DNA of 64,000 bases, taken from contig NC_044277.2 in the NCBI RefSeq assembly GCF_004027225.2, positions 91,028,283-91,092,282 on the forward strand, read 5' to 3'. Origin of the DNA: Strigops habroptila. Lineage: Eukaryota > Chordata > Aves > Psittaciformes > Psittacidae. A program made the position numbers and the translations under genes. Positions 1 to 12,600 of the stretch are shown piece after piece; within the stretch, counting starts at the first letter, position 1, and every line of letters starts with the position of its first letter. The notes beneath the pieces were generated by a model, which worked only from the letters and a program-made list of their open reading frames with translations, searched no databases and was not told the DNA's origin.

Positions 1-2480
1 CCAATTTGTCAGAATATAATTGCTGGAAGAACGCATCTATGCCCTGAAATTGCTTAGCAGGAACTTTGTTCAGCTGTCAGACTATGCAAGCGGATGAATT
101 TCTGCTAGATGCCTCCCTTGCTCCAAGGAAGATGAGGAGGACTTCTGTGTCTGAAGCCTGAGAGCTTCAGACTTCCAGATCACTGAGGCAGCATTTGTAA
201 GGAAGAATTCATTCTGCAATGTCTGGATTGTAGCACCTTGAAATCACTTAACACAGATGCTGTACTGGAAAAAGTAATAATAACAATAACACCTTATGGA
301 CACAAAGGCACTCTAGATGCAAGCTGGCCTTAAGATAGAAATGTGTTCTGCTTTGACATTTCAGGTCTAAAGGGGTTCCTTAATGAGAAGAGTTTTGTTA
401 AGGAAAATGGGAGAATATGCCTTGTGCCTGTACATCAGTTCATCTGACCATATACCACCTATGTTTTTATCCTCATGCAGCTTCAAAAATCCCTGTTAAG
501 ACACAGCTGTTATTTTATAATTTGCATGTTTTTCTTTGCTGCATCAGGATTCATCTTTCACTTGCTTTGGAAAAGACAGTATGATAAAAATTTAAAACCA
601 TATTCCATTAAGTTACATTTATGTAACCTCACTAACTTCAATAGGCTTCAAAACTTTGCAAATGGTTCTTCCTCTAATGACACTACAAAATTAAAAGTCA
701 TCCTGTTGCCCTGAGTAATTTTAGTTAGATCTAATAGTTCTGACAGTCTCATTAACTTTGATGGACTTTGAAATTCTTTTTTTCTGAGATGCGACTATAA
801 TATGACAGTAACTTTGAAACTGTTTTCCCAAGGAAGTGAGACCTATGCAACTCTACTGCCAAGCTTCCCCTTCCCAAACCTGTGAGTCCATTGAGCATTT
901 CAGACTTCAGAGATACATTCAGCTCTCAAAGACAGTAAATTCCTATACATTTTGTGAAAACTGATTGTTAGAGATGGATCAAAATTAGTGCTTCCACTAA
1001 GAAAAGCCAGTTGCAGTTCAGCCAGTTGGCCGATCACCACAGATATAATGAACAGGCAATCAGCACACGCTTATTTCAGCAACAACATATGTTGTCACAT
1101 TCTCAGCCAGACTGCCAAAAGACATGGGAAGGAGCAGGAAGAAGTACTTGAGCACTAAGGATGGGAAGGACTGAAGAATGAAGGAGAAAAAAAAAAATTA
1201 AAAAATGTCATCAGTTCCACTGTTCACAGAACAACTTACTTTGGTGTCTTAAAACTGTAGATTTTGCCTTGGATAAAGGAATATATGAATCTCTTATGCA
1301 GAAGATATATATGTATCTTATACAGAAGATATATATGTAGAAGATGTATATGTACTTCAACACAAGTGATTCCTGCCTTTTAGTCTATATTTCATTAAGT
1401 CATGATTTATTCATAATAAGATGCATTTTACTGGAGAGAAAGTAGCCTATGTTTCATTTGTGTACGGAATGAAAAGCAAGTTGCTCTGCTTTATGGTACC
1501 AAGGAAATATAAAACGAGAGCTGTTCAAAAAGATTTTGAAATGAGAGAATGAATGGGAGTAGGTGATGCATTCTTATTCTGGTAATGACAGAATGGACTA
1601 ATAGCATCATCAATGTGTGTATACAAACTCAATTCATATGAACTCAACAGAATCACTAAATTTTAGTAAATAAAGCTGGATAGTTTTTTATCTCCCAATG
1701 GCTGTTCTTCAGCCTATCTGAAAATTTGAAGACACTGAATGGTCTATTTAAAATCAAATACCTTTTGAGGAAAATAAAACTGTCTGATATAATTAGATAG
1801 CTAAGATTTTCCTCTGCTACTGCAAAAATGAAAGTGATACAGTCATGACTAATTTATACATGCACACACATGTACACCTACATACATAAGATATTATGTA
1901 TACTACATTATTCTTTTTTGCTTAGTCATATTTAGGCTCTTTATAGGAAAAAAAAAGCATGGAATCTCATGCTGAAATAAGTCTTTGGACTACCATGAAT
2001 AGTTAAGGCTGAGAACCTTGACAAGACCTGATTTCTAGTTATACAACAATTTCATCAGCAACCTCTGAATATTTAAAATTTTGTATGTTTGTATGTATTT
2101 GAGTCTTAATTTACTTACATTCAGAAAGCATCTTCAGAACCCTCAGTATCAAATGAGCTGATCTGAAATTACAGAATTACTCCTAGAGACTGATGATTTA
2201 GTGGAAGCAAAAAAATATAGCACTGCCTGATCAAAGCAATACAGTAAAGGTATTACAGTAAGAATTCTATTACAGTAAAAATCAAAGAATCCCCATTTTA
2301 GCTCAGTCTTCCACATAAAAACTGGGACAACCTCTGCTTTCAAAGATCTGTGTCTTCAGTGTACAGGCAACTTCCAAAAGTTGTACATGAGTAAAAAGGA
2401 AGTACAAATAAACTCATAAATGGTCATAAACTGAAAACTTACTATGGTATTCAAAGCAAATAAGATTATACAGACATTAA
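1..2480. other. intergenic DNA, no gene recognised
   Basis: AT-rich non-coding sequence with only short chance ORFs (for example 475-714). It contains one small tandem repeat at 1292-1354, listed separately. I recognise no repeat family or exon here. Confidence 0.6.
1292..1354. repeat. 24-bp tandem repeat, 2.6 copies
   Basis: Unit 1 (1292-1315) and unit 2 (1316-1339) differ at one base; a partial third copy with one further change runs to 1354. The unit carries GAAGATATATATGTA. It lies in intergenic DNA and is likely a short minisatellite. Confidence 0.85.
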
Positions 2481-3091
2481 AGAATCAAAGAATGAGGCTG
2501 GCAGGAATATCTGGAGGTCATCTGGTCCAACTTCCCTGCTCAAGCAGGGCCCGCTACAGCCAGTTGCTCAGGACCATGTCCATGCAGCTTTTAAATATTG
2601 CCAAGGAGGGAGAGTCCACAACCTCCCTCCCAACCTGTGGCAGTGCTCGCTCACCCTCACACTGAAAGTATTTCCGGATGTTCAGAGGGAACCTCTTATG
2701 TTCCAGTTTGTCTAATCCTGTCACTGGGCACCACTGAAAAGAGCCTGGCTCTGTCTTCTTTACACCCTCTATTCAGGCATTTAGATATATCAATAACATA
2801 CCCCTTGAGCCTTCTCCAGGCTGAACATTCCCTACTCTCTCAGCCTTTCCTCATAGAAAAGACATTCCAGTCCCTTAGACATGTTTGTGGCCCTTCATTG
2901 GACACTCTCCAGTACATCCGTATTTCTCTTGCTGTGGAGCCCAGAACTTGACCCAGCACTCCAGGTGTGGCCTCACCAGTGCTGAGCAGAGGGGAAGGAT
3001 CACCTTCTTCAACCTGCTGGCAACACTCCTCCTAGTGCAACCCAGGATACATATTGCTAGCTCATGGTCAACTTGATGTCCATCAGGACTC
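2481..3091 (-). mobile_element. CR1 LINE 3' fragment, 5'-truncated
   Basis: Read on the minus strand this is the end of CR1 ORF2 followed by the CR1 3' UTR. A reading frame on the minus strand (about 3080 down to 2895) contains SALVRPHLE and FWAPQ, a hallmark of the CR1 ORF2 C terminus. The 3' end at 2481-2494 shows the degenerate 8-bp repeat (AGAATCAA AGAATGAG) that ends CR1 elements. The copy is truncated at its 5' end, as most avian CR1s are, has a small internal deletion near 3055, and its frame is broken. The retrotransposition machinery is absent, so it is inactive. Confidence 0.9.
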
Positions 3092-5329
3092 ATCATATGA
3101 TATTATATTCATAAAATATATTTTCTTCCTGATCAACATATTGTTTAAACACACAGGGTGACTTTGTAACGTCAAGGCAGATGTGAGCAAAGCCTTTTAC
3201 TGCCATGTACAGACAGTCCTAATACAAACAGCAGTGTTTAAGTCTGTTTATTGCTTACACAGTAAAAATAATTTCTAGTTGAAGCAGCTGGTTGCAGAAT
3301 ATAGTTAAGTGTCCTGGGTTAAGCAAACAAAAAATAAAAAACTTGGTATTTTATGAAGCTAACCAAGATTCAGAGATGGAAGAGCAAAGCAGCCTAAACT
3401 AGACTTTTAAAGCCAGACCTTGAATACATATCTTTGGGCTGAAACAAGTATCTAGTTTAAAACCTGAGAGTAGTTCATAGTCCTTATAACTCCCTATCAT
3501 ACTACTGGAGTCCAAAATGAATCTGAACAATTAAATCACTCTGAAGCTCTTACTTTATCACACAATTGTTGCGGTCATGCTGAAAAAATTGCATGGAACT
3601 GCTCTATGAGAACAAGCAAATATTTGGCTACTAGACATGGATATTACTGCTGTGTAAACACACATGTTACGATTGGGAAGCTAAAAGCCAAATACATGAA
3701 TTATTGAAGGAATGTTTGATACACTGCACTGAAAGAACTTCAGTAATTTCTGAAAGAAGTAAAATTCCTTGGTAAGGGTAATGCTAGAATGCTAAGGAAT
3801 GCTAGAAACACTCTCTTTAAGTTTACTTTTATTGTCTTTTGCCAGTAGAAAGAATGTATGATATATTTAGAGCATCTGAAAGCCTAGGACTGTCTTCAAA
3901 AAGTATATATACTAGGCAAGTTTTCTGGTTATGAATAACATTTATAACTCTTCAGAGAACAAAAATAATATTTTCAAGCCTTACATAGTTCCCTTACTCT
4001 ACAGCTACAAATATTGTTTATCCTTGCTGCTGGTAAAAGGCAGAAAAAAGGGAAAAGGTTTCAGATGCATCTCTAAAGGCAATTATTTTCTCTTTCTCAG
4101 TTTAACACATACATTTTGCTGAAGGCTCTTTAAGCCTCCCATGCATTCCATGTCAGAGATTTGGTCTGAATAACATTAACCTCACTCCCTCTCATTCCTG
4201 GAAAGTCCAGACCATGAAGACTTCCTATAGAAGCCAATATTGTATCTCACAGCAGTGTACCATCAACAACCTGGTCCAATCCTATATTTTTTTTCCATTT
4301 TGTGCACTGGCATATACATGCCAGAATGACCAAAGAGAGTGTCTTAAATTTGGCACTGAAGTCCTTTTATTTTCAGATGTAGCAGAATGGGCACATCTCA
4401 CTTTTAACAATCTCAAAAGCCAGCTCTGTAACTGCAGGCACCTAAATACGAGCATTTGGCTTCTCTTAGTGTTTACTGCATGAACAGTATTCATCTATGC
4501 AGTGCACCTTGATATCCAGCAATGACAGCTACTTTCCAAATAAAAAGTATACCAAAAAAGAAAGAAAAAAAAAGAAAGAAAATTAAGAGAGAGCAAGCAG
4601 ACAACACTTTAAATCAAAACACAACTATGCAATTCTCAGGTCCACCCTGGAGCCACATAATTTGAAATATGGAATACTTTCCAGGAGGATGAGGTACTTT
4701 TACTATAGCTAGAAAAGCAACTCTGTGTTGTCACAACAACTGTAAATTTACAGATAAAATAAATCAAACTGACAAAATACACTGCAATAAAAAGTTCTGC
4801 AACAGTACAAGAACCATTATGACTATTCCATTTCATTCAAACTGAATTACACTCAATAAATAAAACATGTGATGATTAAAAAAAGCTCTGTCTCCAAGCT
4901 ACTTACAGCATAAGTGGATTAGATTCTATGCATAATGGACTAGTAAACAGCAGACCCATACAAACTGAGGAAAGAGAATTCCGTTTCAAACCCTGAAACT
5001 GTATGAAGTTGACAATTGCACAGAGTTATTAGCCAAATGCTAGGCAGTCAGCCAGAAGGCTTCAACAAAAATTGCCTTAAGCAAGAGCATCAAATAAGGG
5101 GAGGAGTTAACAGGGGGAAAAAACCCAAAACAATTACATTCATTCATAGGATGATATTTGTCACTAGAAAGGCCAGAATGACAGATGACTAAGATCTTGT
5201 TACTGGAAAAAATTTAAAAAAATAAAACCCAAAAGCGGATTTAATGTAAGAGAAAATCAGTGAAATCAGCATTTTAGTACTAAATAAAAATCTAGAAAAC
5301 TCCTCCATTAACAGTAAAGAAACAGCCAT

Positions 5330-5470
5330 TTTATTCTGTTAGTCTGTTGTAATTCCCTTTAGAGTTCACTTGGATAATGAGCGATTAATGTCTGTGTGTA
5401 TAAAACTAAAACTCTGTCCTAATTGGGTTTGGCTGAGCTAATTGCCTCTGATCAATAAAACTGACACATA
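5330..5470. promoter_or_regulatory. possible conserved regulatory element
   Basis: A dense cluster of homeodomain-type cores (GCGATTAATG, CCTAATTGGG, GAGCTAATTGCC) and a GATCAATAAAA motif within 140 bp. It has no simple repeats and no coding potential. This texture resembles vertebrate conserved non-coding elements, but conservation cannot be tested here. Confidence 0.3.
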
Positions 5471-6724
5471 GTATGCTTGTCTTTCAAGAATCTCACTCTG
5501 GGCCTCATTCCTCTTCCCTCAAACCATGCTTCTGACATCCAGGGGAGCAGAAATTCGTCACATTAATAGAAAATTGAAGTAACACAGAAGAACTTAAATA
5601 GAGCAGTAAGCACTGGGGAAATGTGCATTTTATTCGACTAAACCCCCCCTTCTGCTTCATGATACATCCCATCCACTCGCAGCAGTTCCCCAGCATTTTT
5701 GCAGCCCCTTCTCTGCAAACAGCCTTTCTGTCACTTCGCTTACACGAGCAGAGAGACACCAGGAGAGCCTCCTAGCGCTAACACAGCATACAGCAATAGA
5801 AGGGGAGTCCCTCCCGGAAAACCTCCAAAAGACTAAAGTTCTCTCCCCCACGCCACCTCCCACCCCAATGCCCCGTAAGAGTAGCTAAGGTCACATCAGC
5901 ATTTTCTGGCACTGCAATGACAAGGGAAACACGCGACTTTTCCCTCAAACAAACCAATTGTGCTTTATAGCCTAGGGGAACATCTAATCATACGATTCAA
6001 TGCCTACTCTAGTAAAATTACACACAAGGACAACAAAAAATAGCAGATGCAGACACAACATAACTACTTAATACAACCCCAAATATTATTGTACAGCATT
6101 CATTCATACTTAGTACAACCTTCTAATTTGTTGACAAGCGGGTCAAGATTAGTTATGCAAGTTATGCAGTCTACACAAGTATGTCTTCGAATTAACAGGC
6201 TAAACCTGCCTGATACAGGCAGCTGCTGCCTCTAAGACCACAGGATCCTCCTCAGAAAGACACAGCAGCATGGCTTGTTTTGAAACCAGTTGTTCCAAAG
6301 TGCATCCCCTCAGATCATTTCAACAGAAGTGACAATGCAAGAGTCATCGGAAATAGCACAACCTAGTATTCTGCTAGGAGGCAAGAACATGAGGCTCATG
6401 TCTCTGCTTTTTTTCCCCGAAGATCACCTTCATTGTCCATAAAAATACAAGTGAAACAGTGTCACACAGATCTCCCCACCCTGCTTAACCAGGAGAAAGG
6501 AGTTTAAGAAAGTAACACTGTGACTGCATCAAATACCAAATGGCCACTACGTACTGAGCTTGACACCATTCAAACCAGTACCAGTTTTTAAGGCATCCTT
6601 CTGACACCTTAAATGATGAATTGTACTTAATACATTATCAGTAATATCTTGCTCATTTAAGGTACACGCCTTCCAGAGAAATAAATACTAGGGTATCTTG
6701 ATTTTGTTTTTCTATACACAGCTG

Positions 6725-6737
6725 TGCCCTCTAGTGG
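6725..6737 (-). promoter_or_regulatory. CTCF-like binding motif
   Basis: The + strand reads TGCCCTCTAGTGG, which on the minus strand is CCACTAGAGGGCA, a close match to the vertebrate CTCF core. It lies about 5.5 kb upstream of the DTNBP1 start. Occupancy is unknown. Confidence 0.5.
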
Positions 6738-9049
6738 AACTGGCTAATTCAATACGGATTTTGTCCTTTCCTCAAAATTGGCACACTCTAACTGAACTAA
6801 ATTCAGCAGTTGGAGTTATGAGCCTCGCTTTCTTTAAAAAGCTATTACCTTCAAAGAATTTAGTTGTACATAAGTTTCAAGATACTGAATCCAAATTACA
6901 ATGTCTTAAACAAGGTCCTCATTTTTGAAGGATCCTTCCTATTAGTTGTTATTTTGATATAAGAAAATACTGTCTTGTGGTCTTTTAGATAATGTCAGAT
7001 ATAAGGTCAATGCAACTAATTTGGGAAAAGAGAAAATAAGTTGAAGCAGTCTGGAGCCATTGCTGATCTATTCCAATGATATTTTCATAGCAAAAGCCCA
7101 TAAAAAAAGATAGCAAACTTCAGTAAGAGTAGAAAATAGTTTCAGTCCCAACTTTCATTTGCAAGCTCGCTGGTGGAGCAACAGCCAGAGCACACAATCT
7201 TATTACACAGTACCACACCCGACAGGCTTCAAGGAGCAGCAGCTTAAATTTTTTGTCTTTGGTTGTCTCACTGACATCACCAGCACTGAGAAAGGGATGG
7301 TTTTGGCTGACTAGATAAAAATAGCAAAAAGATAAAAGACTAGCAATAGAGTGAAGGCAGAAAAGAGGATGTGGGGGAAGGAAAGATAGCAGGAGCCCCT
7401 GTCCTGTATTGTAAGTAGTTTTCAAACTCTACCACCCTCAGTGGTGACGGCAAAATTATTGTTCCCATACCCATGACTGAGCATAGCCATGACAGATTAA
7501 GAAAATACAAAGTTACACCACTGAATATGGGTAGGTTTCAGGAAAGGAGAGGAACAGCAGCTATATTGAGATGGTCATTCCTTTCAGGATGTTATCCTAC
7601 TATATCCAGGCTGCCCCTGGAAATGTCTGTCCCCAGGTATGTGCTCCTGTTCCTTCCCCAATATCAGATTTAGCAATTATGATCCTGCCGAAGGGATTTG
7701 TTTAGCTTCCTAACTCTGCTAAGCCACCAGCGCCCCCCACTCCCAGTATTTTCCTACAGGTCAGAAAGGTAGCAATTCATCATGTGTTCAGTCACCAGAT
7801 ATGATGTGAGTGGGAGATGAGGACCATGGAATTTCACCACTACTTATCTCTATCATTATGATGTGCTCCCCACCAAAGTCTCTTTCATGAAACGATGAAA
7901 CTGAAGTAACATATGATTTGATTATTTTGTACTCCAGTTAAGTCTCATGTATAACACACCTATCTGCACTCATCAATTCCAACTCCATTCTACTTTTTTA
8001 ATCACTATCTTAGTGCAAAGTACTATACATACAAACTTTTAACTTGGACTAAGCCAATCTCCAAATTTCCATAGAAAAAATATTAAATATAGAATTAGAA
8101 ATATTTTTTATGCTGTCAGAAAGGTGGTCCATTAAAAAGTTAACATCTAAAGCAAGTCTTTGAACCTATACTAACCTGGAGATTAAGTCCCATACCTATT
8201 CTTGTGTGAACCCAATTAAGAATATTTTTACTTGTGGGACAGAAATTATTCTTCCAGTTCTCACTAGGATTGGCAATGATTACTACCTATATCTTCTTGA
8301 GCTAGTTTCCAGGAAAAGCAAAAAAACCCCCCAAACCCAACTTTCTTAATTGAGATAAAAAGATATTCTCTATTTATATAAAAGCTTTATGCCATCTGCA
8401 GAGACTTTATTGCATTGCTAAAGCCCCAAGAGTTAGTATAGGTAAGAGCAAAAATTAACTCTTATTAGGAAGCTATAAAGGTTAATTTGGAAAAGGGAGC
8501 TCTTATAAGCTCCTACTAATTGTAATGAGGCCTCAGGATAAGTGAGACTATGATAATCAGTTCTTACGATGTAATACTCAAATTTAGTTTCCACTTATGT
8601 CATATGACCCCGCTGAAGCTTTGGTAACATAAAACTCTTTGACAGACACCAGCCTTTCTTTTTAGCATGCAGTGGAATTCCTGCAAGAAATGTGGAATCA
8701 GACCTTAATGCACACTTTCATTTTAGCCTTTATTGGCTCAAATAGTAGTAGTAGAGTTTTGGAATTGAAGTTTTTTTCCAGTATTTGTAACAATGTTTAA
8801 GCTTGATATCAGTACAGAACTAGTTAGAAAAGTAAAATATGCATAGAGTCCAACAGCTGTAATATCCATTAGTCAACTTCTAATCATATTCTACAGATCT
8901 TTATAAATCATAAATTATGAAATTTTCTCCTAAAACCTAAAAATAGAGATTGTTAAGCCATGTTTATGGTTTAACCATAAGTCTGTATTTTCAATTCTCC
9001 CTACCTATCCCACAGCATAATGATGTCACAAGATTAAAGCAATTACTGT

Positions 9050-9290
9050 ACCATTTGACACAAGTTGTTTCTAGGGAGCACCATTGACCACCACTTCAGT
9101 AAACCTCTCCTGCCCTGTGGGCACTTAATGGCCCCCACTAACCTCACCTGTGGCTTCCATCCACGCCCTCTAACTATGGGCCTGGGAACCCCTTCTAAAC
9201 TTAGCCCTGGGCCTTCAGTCTCTGCTTGAGCTTTATTGCAGGGGTGCTGGTGTGTAGCAGTGCCCTCACCTGACACCTCAAACCATTTAC
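9050..9290. repeat. unidentified GC-rich block, possible repeat fragment
   Basis: About 240 bp clearly richer in G+C than its AT-rich surroundings, without CpG enrichment. On the minus strand it holds a 77-codon ORF (9043-9276) that I do not recognise. The abrupt composition change suggests an inserted repeat or processed sequence, but I cannot name the family. Confidence 0.3.
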
Positions 9291-11221
9291 AACTGCATGC
9301 AAAACATTGTTATGAGTTTTTGATATGGGAAGTGGAACTTGGATTCAGATTCATTACACGTAATTCTGAAAAAGAAGCAGGGGAATTTTGCTCCCTGCTT
9401 TAACTGAACCCATGTCCTGTGTGATTTTGCACCACTTGTGTTATTCTGAAAAAAAATAAAACTGGACCAAGAATGAGAGTAAACACATTGAATGAAAGCA
9501 GAATTCAGTTCTGCTGGACTTTGGTATGTCTTCTAAGTTAAAGGAGGCCTGATCCAGCACTTCCACTTCAAGCATTCAAAAATTACACGAAAATCAAAAA
9601 AGTTTCTACCAGCAAGGCTCTGAGGACAAAATGAAGCCACGTAATTCAGCTTCAGTGATGGAAATGCTATATAGCTCTGACTTTTCTGGACAAACTGGGT
9701 AATGTCCAGACCAGACCAGCAAGAATAAGAAGTCTGGGAAGTGACTACAAGGAGGGGGGGCAGAGGGGAGGAAGGAACTGGAATTACTCACTCCAGAAAC
9801 AAAAAAGAAGATCAAGATCAAGCTAAACATGTGAGCTGATAACTTGAGGACCTTGCAGAATCTCCTTCATTTTAAGTTCTTAAGAACCAGTTAAACAAAC
9901 TCTACATAGCGTACTTAAAATTCACCACAGCCCTTGAGCATAGCATGTGCTTTTAAAAGTCTCTTCCACTCCTGTATTTCTAGGATTACTGTGACTGTTA
10001 ACACCATCTCAACACATTTCTTTCCCCAAATTCTACACAGAGATGGCAATGAAATTGTACAAGACAGCAGTCTTTGAATAGTTTCTTTTTAACTGCAAAA
10101 GAAGTACTGAAGCCTAAAAGCGTTTACTCACCGTGAATTATTAGAACCATCACTGACAAAAACATTCAGAAGAAAATTGAAAATATGTAACACAGATGGA
10201 ATGCATATGTCTTCTCAAAGGAAAGGTAAAAATTAAAAGTTAAAACCCCTCTCTTGTTTTCTGAAAACTTTAATTCCCATAACATATATATTACCTAAAG
10301 CCATATAGCACAGCCTTTGTCAGCATTTGTAATGCATGTCTGTGAATACATCAGAAAAAACTTGTTGATTCTTGTCCTTTTCCCTCTTAGTCTGGAGAGC
10401 TAAATATCCAGGGAAGTGGAAAGTATCTACTTTCAGATACTGTTGTCAGGCCAAGCAAGAGAAAAATACCATCTAAATGTCACATGCTCTTTTACAGAAC
10501 TTCATAGACAGTCTGCCACAAAAACAGTCTTCCCAACCTCCAGATGAGACGAGCTACATCAATTTCAATGCTTGGAATGATCAACCCAATTATTTTTCTT
10601 AGCTGTATTTAGCTTTTTATTTTTATTAAGGCCAAAGAGCAATACTGGTTTTCAATAAGCCACATCAGAAACAATCTACAGGTCCCATATGCTTCAAATA
10701 GCATGCAAGCAGAGAGTGAATGGGATTATCGTGTCACTTTTCCAGTTGATTAAATATACCTCGAAGCACTCTGAGTATATTTCTGCAGTATTGAACGACA
10801 CACTTGCATTCAAGAACCCCTCCCTGCATACATTCCCCTTGTAAAAAATTATGTCAGTGCTCACCGCTTGGTGTTTTTAGAACTTTTAACCAAAACTTAA
10901 GTGGTTAACAAATAAAATGTTTTGACTTTGAAATCTCAGCTGCTTTATACAAAAATTGAAGTCTCAATTAAATGGAAATTTAAGATTTCCCAGATTCTGC
11001 TAAATCCTGGGTCTGTGTTCCTCAAATATTAACTGAAAACACACAGGGTGGGAGATGGTCTTCCCATTACTGTGACTATAGTCATCCAGAATGACTGGCC
11101 AATTGTTCTGAAACGGTCTTATGCCACTTGAACTGTCTCAACTAGTTGACTGACTCAGTTATCATTTGGACAGTACCTAGAAGCTTAATTAAAACTTTTT
11201 TTTTTTTTTAATTATATATGG

Positions 11222-11515
11222 AGAGAGATTTTTTTGCAGGGCATGTAGGCATAGGACAAGGGGGAATGGCTTCAAGCTGAAAGAAGGTAGGTTTACATTA
11301 GATATTAGGAAGAAGTTCTTTCCTGTGAGGGTGGTGAGGCACTGGCACAGGGTGCCCAGAGAAGCTGTGGCTGCCCCATCCCTGGCAGTGTTCAAGGCCA
11401 GGTTGGACCGAGGGGCTTGGAGCAACCTGGTCTACTGGAAGGTGTCCCTGCCCACGGCAGGGGGTTGGAACTAGGTGATCTTCAAGGTCTCTTCCAGCCC
11501 AAACCATTCTGTGAT
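11222..11515 (+). mobile_element. CR1 LINE 3' end, well preserved
   Basis: The CR1 3' UTR in sense orientation, including AGAAGTTCTTTCCTGTGAGG, the CAGAGAAGCTGTGGCTGCCC block and the terminal AACCATTCTGTGATT. It has few visible differences from the avian CR1 pattern as I know it, suggesting a younger insertion than the others here. It is strongly 5'-truncated (about 290 bp) and has no coding capacity. It ends roughly 300 bp before the CpG island. Confidence 0.92.
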
Positions 11516-11819
11516 TACGTGCTATTTGTAATAACTAACAGCCTTTTTTTCTTTGTGTGTGTGTGATTCTTTTTTTAAGAGTCACTATTATGTATACAAG
11601 CCCGACAGTCTCCAAATAGCAGCAGGCCACACAGACAAACTACCTGCTTTGCAAGGACCCTGAAAAGTTACCATCTATCCTTTACTCCAAGAACCCAGCA
11701 ATCCCTGGAGACCCAGTGCTTTTTCCTTCCATACTTTTGAGATTCTGCCGCAAAGCCCGATTCCCCGAGCTCACTCCTACACTAGTACCATTGATGTCGA
11801 AATCATTAAGATGAGGGAC

Positions 11820-12600
11820 CCGACCTGCCAAGGCGCTTACTGCGGTCTGTAAAAAGCCGCTGGCTCGCCGCAACTTCTGGAACCCACACGTTTCTTAACA
11901 TCTGTCCTTGACGCGTCCCGGGCTTTATACACAGGTCTACCCGGCCTTACTCGCATCCTGGGACCGCACACCAAGGGCTCTAGCTTTCCTCAGCAGCCCC
12001 GCGGCAACTCCATCGCTGTGAGGAAACCCAGCTCCTCGCGCCTCCCGCCAACGACACCTAGATCCCCACCGGAAAACAAAGGGCGGGTTTTCCGCTCGGC
12101 GCCAGGGCGGGCATTAACCGCCATGGAGATCAGCTCCGCCCCTCGCCCCGCCCCGCCCGGCCCCTGGAGCGCGGCGGCGGCGGCGGCCTCCGCAGTTGGG
12201 GCAGGCCGGGGCGATGCTGGAGATACTGCGGGAGCGGCTGCTGAGCGTCCAGCAGGACCTCACCGCCGGGTGCGTGCCCTCGGGAGAGCCGGGCCGGGAG
12301 GGGAGGGGAGGGGGAAGCAGGTGACCGGGGACTGGGGGAGGGCGGGGACTGGGCCGGCGGGCGGGGGGAAGGAAGAGGAGGAGATTGGGCAGATGGGACC
12401 CCCTGGTCTGGGCCTTTTCGTCCCACCGCGGGTGCCCGGTGTTTGGACGGGCTGTAAGCGCGGCCCCGGGGGTCTGATACCCACCTACTCACTCTCCTTC
12501 CCCTCCCTCTTCCCGCCAGGTCCTTGCAGCTCATGGCGGGGTGGCGAGCTCTGGCTGCGGTGTGATCGTCTACGGTCGTAGGGCGAGTTGAGGGGAGGAG
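11820..12600. promoter_or_regulatory. DTNBP1: CpG-island promoter of DTNBP1
   Basis: The only strongly CpG-dense, GC-rich block in the window, in an otherwise AT-rich sequence. It surrounds exon 1. From about 12132 to 12163 there are overlapping GC boxes (CCGCCCC, CCCCGCCCCGCCC) suited to Sp/KLF factors, followed by a (CGG)5 run at 12172-12186 and the ATG at 12214. No TATA box is seen, so dispersed initiation is likely. The transcription start probably lies between the GC boxes and the ATG, but this is inference. An upstream ATG at 12123 is out of frame with DTNBP1. Confidence 0.85.
12214..12269 (+). CDS. DTNBP1: DTNBP1 coding exon 1
   Basis: Encodes residues 1-18 plus two bases of codon 19 ([18 protein letters not shown], then G completed by exon 2). 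The ATG has G at -3 and lies at the 3' end of a GC-rich, CpG-rich leader. The donor GTGCGT follows at 12270. Intron phase is 2, and joining to 15795 gives GGG (Gly) then Leu-Lys, as in other dysbindins. Extra upstream leader belongs to the 5' UTR; its start is not fixed here. Confidence 0.95.

Larger units (their letters stand above)
3092..11221. other. intergenic DNA upstream of DTNBP1
   Basis: About 8 kb without a recognisable gene. It contains a regulatory-looking block at 5330-5470, a CTCF-like motif at 6725-6737 and an unidentified GC-rich block at 9050-9290, each listed separately. The remaining ORFs are short and look like chance. From general knowledge of vertebrate synteny, the region 5' of DTNBP1 leads toward MYLIP across a gene-poor interval; that gene is not in this window. 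Confidence 0.6.

Noticed and set aside
2598..2951. 117-codon + strand ORF
   Set aside because: It is the antisense reading of the CR1 3' fragment at 2481-3091.
8960..8980. Short inverted repeat TTATGGTT / AACCATAA
   Set aside because: Arms of eight bases are common by chance in AT-rich DNA of this length.
12018..12581. 187-codon + strand ORF overlapping the DTNBP1 first exon in another frame
   Set aside because: It lies in the CpG island where stop codons are rare, crosses the exon 1 donor, and its composition (Ala/Gly/Pro/Arg) is that of GC-rich noise. The DTNBP1 frame is clearly the real one.
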